NCBI RefSeq assembly: GCF_012955605.1
Contig: NZ_CP052135.1
Coordinates: 1,709,469 to 1,773,468 of the forward strand
From: Bacillus fonticola
Lineage (GTDB): Bacteria > Bacillota > Bacilli > Bacillales > JC228
Length of the DNA stretch: 64,000 nucleotides
Direction of reading: 5' to 3'
Shown: positions 46,601-55,310 of the stretch, piece by piece
Position numbering within the stretch: the first letter of the stretch is position 1
How the letters are laid out: each line of letters starts with the position of its first letter
Position numbers and translations under genes: made by a program
Notes under the pieces: generated by a model
What the model was told of the DNA's origin: nothing
Database searches by the model: none
What the model saw: only the letters and a program-made list of their open reading frames with translations

Positions 46601-47024
46601 CTTCTGATCGCGGATATCGGCTCCTGACCGCGGATATATTCCTCTGATCGCGGATATCTGCCTCTGTTCGCGGATATATTCCCCTGATCGCGGATATCTG
46701 CCTCTGTTCGCGGATATATTCCCCTGATCGCGGATATCTGCCTCTGATCGCGGATATATTCCTCTGTCCGCGGATATATTCCCCTGATCGCGGATATCTG
46801 CCTCTGTCCGCGGATATCGGCTCCTGTCCGCGGATATATTCCCCTGATCGCGGATATATTCCTCTGTCCGCGGATATCGGCTCCTGTCCGCGGATATATT
46901 CCCCTGATCGCGGATATATTCCTCTGTCCGCGGATATCGGCTCCTGTCCGCGGATATATTCCCCTGATCGCGGATATCTGCCTCTGTCCGCGGATATATT
47001 CCCCTGATCGCGGATATCGGCTCT
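46601..47024 (+). repeat. Tandem array of 21 x 20-bp units (family 2) between cheA and cheW
   Basis: GCGGATAT recurs every 20 bases from 46610 to 47010. Linkers are CTGCCTCT, ATTCCCCT, ATTCCTCT and the CGGCTCCT form not seen in the other arrays. A 60-base trimer (46801-46860) is repeated exactly at 46861-46920 and, apart from its last bases, at 46921-46980; a 40-base dimer is doubled at 46661-46740. The array begins right after the cheA stop and ends about 27 bases before cheW. No promoter or terminator was recognised in it. Confidence 0.97.
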
Positions 47025-49052
47025 TTATAAAAGTGCGTTGCAGTCTACGATGAGCGCCACTTCTCCATCGCCTAAAATGGTAGCACCTGAGATCGCAAAT
47101 ACGTTCGTTAAATAGTTTCCGAGGGTTTTTAACACGACTTCTTGTTGACCGATGAACGAATCGACGACGAGACCCGCTACTTTTTCGCCTTTACGAACAA
47201 GGATGACAGAGTGGTAGCCATCTTTCGTTTGTTTTTCCCCTTTTGGCACTTGGAATACTTCTTCTAAAAAGACGAGTGGAACGACTTTTCCTCGGAAATC
47301 GATGACACGCTGGTTGTGTGCATACATGATTTCCTCTTCTTTTAAAATCGCCGTTTCAATAATAGAAGAAAGCGGAATCGCATACGTTTCGTTACCGCTC
47401 ACGACGAGCATGACAGCAATAATAGATAGGGTAAGTGGTAGCTGGATAGAAAAGACGGATCCTTCTCCCGGCGTAGAACTAACCGTCACTGAGCCCCCTA
47501 ATGATTCGATCGTCTTTTTCACCACGTCCAACCCTACTCCACGACCAGAGATGTCGGATATTTGGTCAGCAGTAGAGAAACCGGATGCGAAAATGAGCTG
47601 ATACACTTCATTGTCTGATAGCGAGTGTGCAGCTGTTTGATCGACCACACCGTTTTGAATTGCTTTTTGTAACACTTTGTCGCGGTTAATCCCGCCGCCG
47701 TTATCCCGAATTTCGATAAAGACATGGTTTCCGCTATGGAATGCTTTTAGTACAAGCGAACCTTCCGCTTTTTTCCCAGCTTTTGTTCTCTTTTCAGGCG
47801 TCTCAATCCCGTGGTCGATCGCATTTCTAATCAAGTGGACGAGTGGATCGCCAATTTCGTCGATGACCGTGCGATCCAGTTCCGTATCTGCCCCTTCAAT
47901 GCGCAGCTCTATTTGTTTCCCAAGATCGCGAGAAAGTTGACGGACCATACGCGGGAACCGATTAAACACGGTTTCAACTGGGACCATCCGCATCGTCAAA
48001 ATAATCGATTGCAAGTCCCCAGAAATCCGTGACATCCTCTCCACTGTTTCCGTCAGCTCTTGGCGGTTTACATCTTTAGCAATTTGCTCAAGGCGTCCGC
48101 GGTCAATGACCAACTCTTCAAAAAGATTCATCAAGACGTCAAGACGTTCGATGTTGACACGAATTGTCTTGCTCTGCACAGCTTTCGTCTCGGTTGGGGC
48201 TGCCTGCGAATCACCTTCTTTTACTAGAGTAGCGTCTTCCGTTCCAACTGTTTGCTCCTGGGTGGCGGCTATGTCTTGCTTGATTTTATCCGTTGAAAGC
48301 TCGTCCACAGCCACTTCTAGAACCTCTGAAACTTTTAATACATGAGCTTTCACTTCATCTAGTTCCTTATTTGTTACGAGTGTCACGATAAATGATTGGT
48401 CAAATTTTTCGTCTTCCAGCTCTTCCACTGTTGGCGTTGATTTTAAAACGTCACCGAGCTTTTCCAGTACTTCAAAAACCATAAACACGCGCGCTGCCTT
48501 TAAGAGACAGTCTTCGGTTAAAGTGACCGTTATGTTGAATACAGAGAATCCTTGTTCCATAGATTGCAAGAGTACAGTTTGTTCAAATTCATCGAATGGT
48601 TTCCCATGAGTTCGTGTCGATGGCTGATCCTTCGTCTTCGTTGCGGCTACTTCTTTTTGCGTCAAGGTACCGTTTCCTTGCTCCCATAGCTTCAATAAAC
48701 GTAGAGTTTCTGTCACATTGCGCTTACCGTCTCCACCGCTCGCAATAGATTCTACCATCGCTTCCAGATCGTCTAAAGAAGCAAACACGACATCCAAAAG
48801 CGCTGGCTGTACCTGTAGCTTCTCATTTCGGATCAGATCGAGAACGTTTTCCATTTGGTGGGTTACGTTCGCAATATCTTCATAGCCCATTGTTGCTGAC
48901 ATGCCTTTCAACGTATGGGCTGAACGAAACATCTCGTTGACAATCTCCAAATTATTTGGTTCTTTCTCCAACGCCAACAGCGCTTCGTTACAACGTTGAA
49001 GGTGCTCTCGACTTTCATCTAAAAACACTTCTAAGTATTGACTCATCTCCAT
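47025..49052 (-). CDS. cheA: Chemotaxis histidine kinase CheA
   Basis: A 675-residue kinase. P1 carries the phosphorylated H46 in SAHTLKGMSATMGY; a CheY/CheB-binding P2 follows (about 165-255); P3 is a dimerisation helix pair; P4 has the N box LVHLIRNAIDHGIE, G1 IEIRDNGGGIN and G2 GRGVGLDVV; P5 is CheW-like (YAIPLSSIIE). The start ATG at 49052 has AGAGGTGA seven bases upstream and the MEMSQYLEVFLDE opening of homologues. It follows cheB by 14 bases. Its stop abuts the repeat array. Confidence 0.97.
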   Translation of the reverse strand: MEMSQYLEVFLDESREHLQRCNEALLALEKEPNNLEIVNEMFRSAHTLKGMSATMGYEDIANVTHQMENVLDLIRNEKLQVQPALLDVVFASLDDLEAMVESIASGGDGKRNVTETLRLLKLWEQGNGTLTQKEVAATKTKDQPSTRTHGKPFDEFEQTVLLQSMEQGFSVFNITVTLTEDCLLKAARVFMVFEVLEKLGDVLKSTPTVEELEDEKFDQSFIVTLVTNKELDEVKAHVLKVSEVLEVAVDELSTDKIKQDIAATQEQTVGTEDATLVKEGDSQAAPTETKAVQSKTIRVNIERLDVLMNLFEELVIDRGRLEQIAKDVNRQELTETVERMSRISGDLQSIILTMRMVPVETVFNRFPRMVRQLSRDLGKQIELRIEGADTELDRTVIDEIGDPLVHLIRNAIDHGIETPEKRTKAGKKAEGSLVLKAFHSGNHVFIEIRDNGGGINRDKVLQKAIQNGVVDQTAAHSLSDNEVYQLIFASGFSTADQISDISGRGVGLDVVKKTIESLGGSVTVSSTPGEGSVFSIQLPLTLSIIAVMLVVSGNETYAIPLSSIIETAILKEEEIMYAHNQRVIDFRGKVVPLVFLEEVFQVPKGEKQTKDGYHSVILVRKGEKVAGLVVDSFIGQQEVVLKTLGNYLTNVFAISGATILGDGEVALIVDCNALL

Positions 49053-49066
49053 CGTTCTTCACCTCT

Positions 49067-50125
49067 CTAAACATAATGTAAAAGTCTGTCTGCAATGTAC
49101 TCTAGTGGCGTTATCGAATCTGCTAGACCTGCATCAATGATTTGCTTTGGCATGCCGTATACAACGGCAGACTCGATTGATTCTGCAATCACCTTCGTAC
49201 TTGGATCGGTCTGTTTTAACAATTCCACGCCTGCTCTTCCGTCCGAACCCATCCCTGTCATCACGACCGCTATTTTTGCGAAACGTTCCAACTGACTGAC
49301 TTCTTCAAACAAAACGTCAACTGCCGGTCTGTGCCCTTTTCTTGGGGGCGTGTGGAGAAGTCTAATTGCCGTACTTTTTCCAACTGTTTCACACCCGATA
49401 TGGTAGTCACCAGGGGCGATGTAAGCGCAACCTGGCCTGAGAAGATCGCCTTCCTCTGCTTCTTTCACCGAAATTTCAGATCGTACATGCAGGCGGTCAG
49501 CCAAAGACTTCGTAAAGATCGGTGGCATGTGCTGTACGATCAATATCGGTGCTGGAAACGTAGAGGGTAACTTTGTTAGGACAGATTCTAATGCGCGCGG
49601 CCCACCTGTCGAGGTACCCATGACCACGAGGGGCTTCTTCCCATCAGGTGGTTGGACGGCTCGTTGAAAAAGTTTCTCTGGAGCAAGGACCGATGGATGC
49701 GCTATTTGTCGTAGTGTTTGAACATTTACGGCTGCAGCTTGTCTTACTTTTTCCACCAATTCGTCGCGGATTTTATGCAAATCTAGTGAGATAGGACCAG
49801 ATGGCTTTGCCACAAAGTCGACTGCCCCGAGCTCCATTGCTAAAATAGTCGTATTTCTTGAAGATTGCGTTGTACTACTCACCATGACGACTGGAGTGGG
49901 TCTAATCGCCATTACTTGTTTTAAACATTCTAGTCCATCCATGTGCGGCATTTCTACGTCTAAAGTAACCACGTCCGGAGTATGTTTTTCGATCTTTTGT
50001 AGAGCGTCGACCCCATCTCTTGCCGTGGCCACAACGTCAAATCCTTCTTCTGTAGTCAGAATTTCTCGGACGAGCTTCCGCATAAAAGCAGAATCATCTA
50101 CGACCAGAATCTTTATTGATCTCAC
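49067..50125 (-). CDS. cheB: Chemotaxis methylesterase CheB
   Basis: A 352-residue response regulator and receptor glutamate methylesterase. The receiver domain has VVDDSAF and phospho-acceptor D56 in VVTLDVEMPHMDG; the esterase domain has the serine motif GTSTGGPRALES, the histidine motif VQHMPPIFTKSLADRL and TGMGSDGRAG with the aspartate. GTG at 50125 (VRSIKILVVDDS) is preferred: it lies four bases after the flhG stop and behind AAGGA; GTG at 50143 is an alternative. In Bacillus it acts in adaptation together with CheR and CheD. Confidence 0.95.
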   Translation of the reverse strand: MRSIKILVVDDSAFMRKLVREILTTEEGFDVVATARDGVDALQKIEKHTPDVVTLDVEMPHMDGLECLKQVMAIRPTPVVMVSSTTQSSRNTTILAMELGAVDFVAKPSGPISLDLHKIRDELVEKVRQAAAVNVQTLRQIAHPSVLAPEKLFQRAVQPPDGKKPLVVMGTSTGGPRALESVLTKLPSTFPAPILIVQHMPPIFTKSLADRLHVRSEISVKEAEEGDLLRPGCAYIAPGDYHIGCETVGKSTAIRLLHTPPRKGHRPAVDVLFEEVSQLERFAKIAVVMTGMGSDGRAGVELLKQTDPSTKVIAESIESAVVYGMPKQIIDAGLADSITPLEYIADRLLHYV

Positions 50126-50129
50126 AAGA

Positions 50130-51020
50130 TCACATCCTTCCACTCAAAAATGTGCGGAGTTTTTGTACAAAGGAGCGCTCTTGCTCGTTCGATATCCCGT
50201 TTAACATGTGAAGCTGTTCACGAACAATGTTTTCTTGCGCGAGACTGATCGCGGCTTTCGGCTTCGAAACGGTATAGGGCGATTGTTGAATGACGGCGCT
50301 ACTCACAGCTGCATCTTCAGGTAGAACACCGTAGAGAACGACAGAAGCACCTAAAAATTGATGGAGCGTCCCCACAAGCCGACTGTAAACATTTCTTGCT
50401 TCTTTTTCGTTCTTTGCTTTGTTCACGAGTAACTTCGGCTGTTTTTCGGGATAGTGAACGAGTAGGTACTTCAAAACAGAGTAGGCATCTGTCATCGCTG
50501 TAGGCTCTGGGGTCGTCACAACGACGATGTCCCGAGCAGCGAGCATAAACGTTAAGTGGGATTGGCTGATACCGGCGCCTAAGTCTAAAATGAATGTGTC
50601 GTACTGTGCTTGAATCGCTTCCAACTCATCAAGAAACGCACTTACCCGTGCAGAACTGAGATCAACTAATTGATGAAAGCCTGACCCCCCGGAGATGTAC
50701 TCCATCCCTTCAGGTCCTTTTTGAATGAGGCTTTTGAGTGGAACCCCTCTAGTAAAGAAATCATAAAGGGAGCCTGATGAGCGCTGTCCTAATAGCACAT
50801 CGATGTTGCCCATACCTACATCCAAATCAATGAGCAACGTACGCGCACCGTGCTTCGCATACAAAATGGAAAAGTTACACGAAATGTTGGACTTTCCCAC
50901 CCCGCCCTTTCCGCTTACAATGGCGATTGAATGGGGAATTTTATTCGTCGTGTCATCTCGTTGGACAGTACGATTTGTCCCCATAAGACGCGTTCGTAAA
51001 GACGCCGCCTGATCATCCAT
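50130..51020 (-). CDS. flhG: FlhG (YlxH), MinD-like ATPase for flagellar number
   Basis: A 296-residue deviant Walker ATPase. It begins MDDQAASLRTRL, the DQAxxLR activator helix that stimulates FlhF, then SGKGGVGKSNIS (P-loop), DLDVGMGNID and LDLGAGIS. ATG at 51020 is preferred over ATG at 51035 because it puts the DQA motif at the N-terminus. It overlaps flhF by eight bases. The C-terminal amphipathic region suggests membrane association. FlhF and FlhG together set flagellar placement and number. Confidence 0.95.
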   Translation of the reverse strand: MDDQAASLRTRLMGTNRTVQRDDTTNKIPHSIAIVSGKGGVGKSNISCNFSILYAKHGARTLLIDLDVGMGNIDVLLGQRSSGSLYDFFTRGVPLKSLIQKGPEGMEYISGGSGFHQLVDLSSARVSAFLDELEAIQAQYDTFILDLGAGISQSHLTFMLAARDIVVVTTPEPTAMTDAYSVLKYLLVHYPEKQPKLLVNKAKNEKEARNVYSRLVGTLHQFLGASVVLYGVLPEDAAVSSAVIQQSPYTVSKPKAAISLAQENIVREQLHMLNGISNEQERSFVQKLRTFLSGRM

Positions 51021-52146
51021 GTTGATCACATCCATCGTTCAGCAGAAGCTTTGCAAACGCGTCTTTTGAAATCGGCAACAAGTCGTCTGGAACGTTTTGT
51101 CCATTTGTTACGTAAGCAACGCCCTTTTCGTATTCCTCAACGATAGAAACCATCGTGCCGTATGTAGCGGTTTCATCTAGCTTCGTGAATATAAAACGAT
51201 GGATATCAATGTGACGAAACTTGTCGATAATAGCGCGCATATCCTCTTCTTTTGAAGTCAAGGCGAGCACAAGAAAAGTTTCCACTTCATTTGTAAAGTC
51301 GATGACTTTTTCTAAGTCTTGAACGTACGTTTCATTTCGGAAATTGCGCCCTGCCGTGTCAACAAACACGACGTCATAGTCACAGAAGCGTTCCTTTGCC
51401 TTCCGAAAATCTTGCACGTTATAGCAAACTTCGAGTGGTGCCCCCACTATTTTTGCGTACGTTTGTAGTTGATCAATGGCTGCGATCCGATACGTGTCTG
51501 TCGTAATGAAAGCTGCACGTTTACCGTGTTGAAGAATACTGTCTGCAGCTAATTTGGCTAACGTCGTCGTCTTGCCAACGCCAGTAGGACCGACAACATT
51601 GATATATTTTTTTTCGTACAAAGTGGGGCCGAAAGTAAGAGAAGACCAAGCGTTTTGCATTTCTTGTGAAAATGCATTTTCCACTTGAAGCGCATCGTCT
51701 TTGTACAGTCGCTTCGTCACTTGCTCTGTCCAAAGTTTAACAGTACTTGGTCGTACGCCTACTTGTAGCAGGTTCCGACAAATAGGTTGCACCTTTTCAG
51801 GGAAGAGTGTACTATCTAAGCCATTGTTTACCGATTCTGTTTGTTGTTTACGGCTCATTTGCTCTCGTAACTGCTTCACCTCTTGAAGAAGTGGCTCCAG
51901 AGATGGTGACGCGGGAGCGATTTCTTTTTTCTCAGGAGAGTGCTCATACGCCACTTTCTGGGGACTAGGCGCCCCGTGCTCGTCAACAGCTGCTACAATC
52001 TCTAGTTGCCTTTTCTTAAACATGCCAAGAAATCCACCCGTATAGACCACTTTAGAATTAACAATCACTGCATCATCGCCAAGCTGGGTACGAATTTTTT
52101 GCAACGCTGCTGGCATAGATTCGGCTACAAATTTCTTCATTTTCAT
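51013..52146 (-). CDS. flhF: Flagellar SRP-family GTPase FlhF
   Basis: A 377-residue SRP-type GTPase. A basic N-terminal B region starts MKMKKFVAESMPAALQKIRT; the NG domain has G1 GPTGVGKTTTLAKLAA, TDTYRIAAIDQL, G3 VDTAGRN and TKLDETATYG. ATG at 52146 overlaps the flhA stop by four bases. It is paired with flhG downstream, as in B. subtilis, and is thought to guide export-gate placement. Confidence 0.96.
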   Translation of the reverse strand: MKMKKFVAESMPAALQKIRTQLGDDAVIVNSKVVYTGGFLGMFKKRQLEIVAAVDEHGAPSPQKVAYEHSPEKKEIAPASPSLEPLLQEVKQLREQMSRKQQTESVNNGLDSTLFPEKVQPICRNLLQVGVRPSTVKLWTEQVTKRLYKDDALQVENAFSQEMQNAWSSLTFGPTLYEKKYINVVGPTGVGKTTTLAKLAADSILQHGKRAAFITTDTYRIAAIDQLQTYAKIVGAPLEVCYNVQDFRKAKERFCDYDVVFVDTAGRNFRNETYVQDLEKVIDFTNEVETFLVLALTSKEEDMRAIIDKFRHIDIHRFIFTKLDETATYGTMVSIVEEYEKGVAYVTNGQNVPDDLLPISKDAFAKLLLNDGCDQHG

Positions 52147-54179
52147 GAGCTAACTTTCACCACCCCTACGCTTTGCACTTCGACATTCGACTCCAATTCG
52201 TTATAAGAAAGGATCGGAACTTGCGGAAAAATACGTTCTGTAAGCTGACGAACATACATCCGAACACCTGGTGAGCAAAGGATTACCGGCGACTGTTCTG
52301 TCAAACTGAGACGTTCCATTTCATGAGCCATGGCGTTCAGAATTTTTTGCGATGAATCTGGATCTAACGATAAGTAATTCCCGTGTTCTGTTTGTTGAAT
52401 ATGATCGGCAAACGTCTTTTCGACCGCACCGGATAGTGTAATCACCTTGAGCACATCGCCTGTAACGTATTGAGAAGTCAGTTGTTTCGCGAGCGATTGT
52501 CGTACATATTCAGTCAGTAGTTCTGGATCACTCGTCATCTGGGCTGTATCTGCTAAAGTCTCAAAAATAACGGGTAAGTTTCGGATCGACACGCCTTCCT
52601 TTAATAGCTTGGAGAGCACTTTTTGGATGTCTCCAATAGAGAGCGGGCTTGGCGTAATCTCTTCAACTAAAATAGGGTACATTTCTTTCACGTGCTCAAT
52701 GAGTTCACTCGTTTCCTGACGACCAAGAAGCTGACTCGCATGCGTACGAATCGTTTCTGTAATATGCGTGCTCACAACAGAAGGGGGGTCAACAACTGTA
52801 TATCCGAGTAATTCTGCCTCATCCTTCGTCGCTTCCGTTACCCATTTCGCTGGCAGTCCAAATGACGGTTCAATTGTGTCAATCCCAACAATAGAAGGGT
52901 CGTCTTCCCCAGGAGACATCGCGAGAAAATGATCGAGGAGAATTTCACCCTTTGACATTTCCTGCCCTTTTACTTTCAAGCGATACTCATTCGGTTCCAA
53001 TTGAATATTGTCACGTATACGGACGATCGGGATGACAAGGCCTAATTCCAGGGCAAGTTGTCGCCTAATCATTACGATCCGGTCAAGCAGATCTCCACCT
53101 TGTTGACTGTCTGCTAGCGGAATGAGCCCATAACCAAATTCAAACTCAATCGGATCAAGATTTAATAGTTGAACGACGTTTTCTGATTTTTTCATTTCAT
53201 CACTGGCGGCTACTTCTTCCATCTCCTGCAGACCTTCTTTGTCGACGACATCCACACGACTTAACATGAAGCCCCCAACGATCATAAGTCCACCTATCGG
53301 AAGGGTCAAAAGTAAACCAATTGGCGTCACCATTCCAAGTAACAAAATAGCCCCACCAGCTACGTAGAGCATCTTCGGGTAAGCGAGCAATTGTGTCGTA
53401 ATGTCTTTTCCAATGTTGCCGTCACTCGCTGCGCGTGTCACGACAATACCTGTAGCTGTAGAGATCAGGAGGGCTGGAATTTGACTCACAATCCCATCCC
53501 CGACAGTTAAGCGTGAGAACGTGATTGCAGCATCTGCGAATCCCATCCCTAACACGGCCATGCCGATGATCATCCCAAAGAGTAAGTTAATGAAAACGAT
53601 GATCACACCAGCGATAGCATCCCCTTTCACAAACTTACTAGCACCATCCATGGCACCGTAAAAATCAGCTTCACGGGAAATTTTTTCTCGGCGCTCCTTC
53701 GCGTCCTTATCAGATATGGCACCTGCGTTCAAATCGGCATCAATACTCATTTGCTTCCCTGGCATTGCGTCGAGAGTAAATCGTGCTGCCACCTCTGAAA
53801 CACGCTCAGAACCTTTTGTAATGACGACAAATTGAATGATGATAAGGATCGAAAACACGACGAGACCAACTAAAATGTCGCCACCCACAACGAACGTTCC
53901 AAACGTATCGACAACTTGTCCTGCATCTTGGTCTGCTAAAATAGACCTCGTTGTCGATACATTCAGAGCAAGTCGAAACAGAGTGAGGAGCAATAAGAGG
54001 GAAGGAAATATGGAAAATTGCAAAGGCTCCTGCATGTTCATTGCAATCAAAAGGACAACTAATGAAAGGGAAATATTAATGATAATGAAAAAGCTCAACA
54101 TCATCGGTGGAAAAGGTATGATGAGCATCGCTACGATTAAGATAACACTTAGTAAGACCGCTAAGTCTCGAGCTTTCAT
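52143..54179 (-). CDS. flhA: Flagellar export gate protein FlhA
   Basis: A 678-residue type III export component. About eight membrane segments lie in the first 320 residues, with the conserved cytoplasmic FHIPEP region here reading AARFTLDAMPGKQMSIDADL and GAMDGASKFVKGDAI. The C-terminal cytoplasmic domain binds chaperones and substrates (about 340-678). ATG at 54179 is 20 bases after flhB. It forms the export gate with FliP, FliQ, FliR and FlhB encoded just upstream. Confidence 0.97.
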   Translation of the reverse strand: MKARDLAVLLSVILIVAMLIIPFPPMMLSFFIIINISLSLVVLLIAMNMQEPLQFSIFPSLLLLLTLFRLALNVSTTRSILADQDAGQVVDTFGTFVVGGDILVGLVVFSILIIIQFVVITKGSERVSEVAARFTLDAMPGKQMSIDADLNAGAISDKDAKERREKISREADFYGAMDGASKFVKGDAIAGVIIVFINLLFGMIIGMAVLGMGFADAAITFSRLTVGDGIVSQIPALLISTATGIVVTRAASDGNIGKDITTQLLAYPKMLYVAGGAILLLGMVTPIGLLLTLPIGGLMIVGGFMLSRVDVVDKEGLQEMEEVAASDEMKKSENVVQLLNLDPIEFEFGYGLIPLADSQQGGDLLDRIVMIRRQLALELGLVIPIVRIRDNIQLEPNEYRLKVKGQEMSKGEILLDHFLAMSPGEDDPSIVGIDTIEPSFGLPAKWVTEATKDEAELLGYTVVDPPSVVSTHITETIRTHASQLLGRQETSELIEHVKEMYPILVEEITPSPLSIGDIQKVLSKLLKEGVSIRNLPVIFETLADTAQMTSDPELLTEYVRQSLAKQLTSQYVTGDVLKVITLSGAVEKTFADHIQQTEHGNYLSLDPDSSQKILNAMAHEMERLSLTEQSPVILCSPGVRMYVRQLTERIFPQVPILSYNELESNVEVQSVGVVKVSS

Positions 54180-54199
54180 ATGATTTCCCTACTTTCTTA

Positions 54200-55294
54200 C
54201 TACTTTGTGTTCCTTCTAGGTGTTTTGTTATTCGTTTGATACACGTAAGCCAAAATTTCCGCTACCGCTTTAAAAAACTCTTCTGGTATTGGTTGACCAA
54301 TTTCCGTGCTTTCGTATAAGCTCCGCGCTAACGGACGATTTTCTACCATTTCAATTTTGTTTTCGCTAGCAATTCTCTTTATTTTCTGGGCAAGAAAATC
54401 CGCGCCCTTTGCTACTACGTACGGCGCATCAGATTTCTCCTCGTCATACTTCAATACAATCGCAAAGTGGGTGGGATTGGTGATGACAACGTCTGCATCC
54501 GGAACTTCTTGCATCATGCGTCGAGTTGCCATTTCTCGCTGTCGCTGTTTAATCCTCGATTTGATGAGTGGGTCGCCTTCCGTGTTCTTATATTCATCTT
54601 TCAAGTCTTGCTTAGACATGCGTATATTCTTTTCGTGATCAAAGCGTTGGTATAAATAATCAAACACAGCCAGAACGATTAACACAACTGATCCCGCTAA
54701 TCCCATTTGTAACGTTAATAAGCCTAGCGTAGAAACGATATCGCCTAAGGAGGTCAGTGATAGTTGCAACACTTCGTCAATCTGAAGCCACAATACGGCG
54801 AACGTGACCACCCCAATAAGCGTGATTTTGAGGAACGACTTTGCGAGCTCTACCAATGCTCTCCATGAAAATATTCGTTTCGCCCCTTTGATCGGGTCAA
54901 GCTTCTCCAGCTTCATTTTAATCGATTCAGGAGCGAATAACACGCCCACTTGAATGTAATTCCCAATTACAGCTGCAACAAATGCGACGAGCATTACAGG
55001 CACAATCATCCAAGCAAATTGCTGTAAAAACTCCAGAAACAACGTAAAAGCCGATGCCTCTGTCAGTTCCCATAGCATGTACTCTCCGAAAACAGTCGTA
55101 AACACCGCAAGTGAACGATCTAGCAAAAAGCCGCCAAGGAATAGAAAGGATAAAAATACAAATAACATAATGATAGCGGTGTTCACATCTTGGCTTTTCG
55201 CTACTTGCCCTTTTTTGCGTGTGTCTTGTCGTTTTTTCGGGGTTGCTTTTTCAGTCTTTTCTCCAGCAAAATATTGCAAATCTAATTGAAGCAT
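54200..55294 (-). CDS. flhB: Flagellar export switch protein FlhB
   Basis: A 364-residue export-gate protein that changes substrate class when the hook is complete. Four membrane segments are followed by a cytoplasmic domain with the self-cleavage motif VVITNPTHFAIVLKY (Asn-Pro-Thr-His). The N-terminus is QYFAGEKTEKATPKKRQDTR, as usual. ATG at 55294 has AAGGGG eleven bases upstream. It works with FliK, whose C-terminal part is encoded at the window edge. Confidence 0.97.
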   Translation of the reverse strand: MLQLDLQYFAGEKTEKATPKKRQDTRKKGQVAKSQDVNTAIIMLFVFLSFLFLGGFLLDRSLAVFTTVFGEYMLWELTEASAFTLFLEFLQQFAWMIVPVMLVAFVAAVIGNYIQVGVLFAPESIKMKLEKLDPIKGAKRIFSWRALVELAKSFLKITLIGVVTFAVLWLQIDEVLQLSLTSLGDIVSTLGLLTLQMGLAGSVVLIVLAVFDYLYQRFDHEKNIRMSKQDLKDEYKNTEGDPLIKSRIKQRQREMATRRMMQEVPDADVVITNPTHFAIVLKYDEEKSDAPYVVAKGADFLAQKIKRIASENKIEMVENRPLARSLYESTEIGQPIPEEFFKAVAEILAYVYQTNNKTPRRNTK

Positions 55295-55310
55295 GTTGCT
55301 TTGAACCCCT

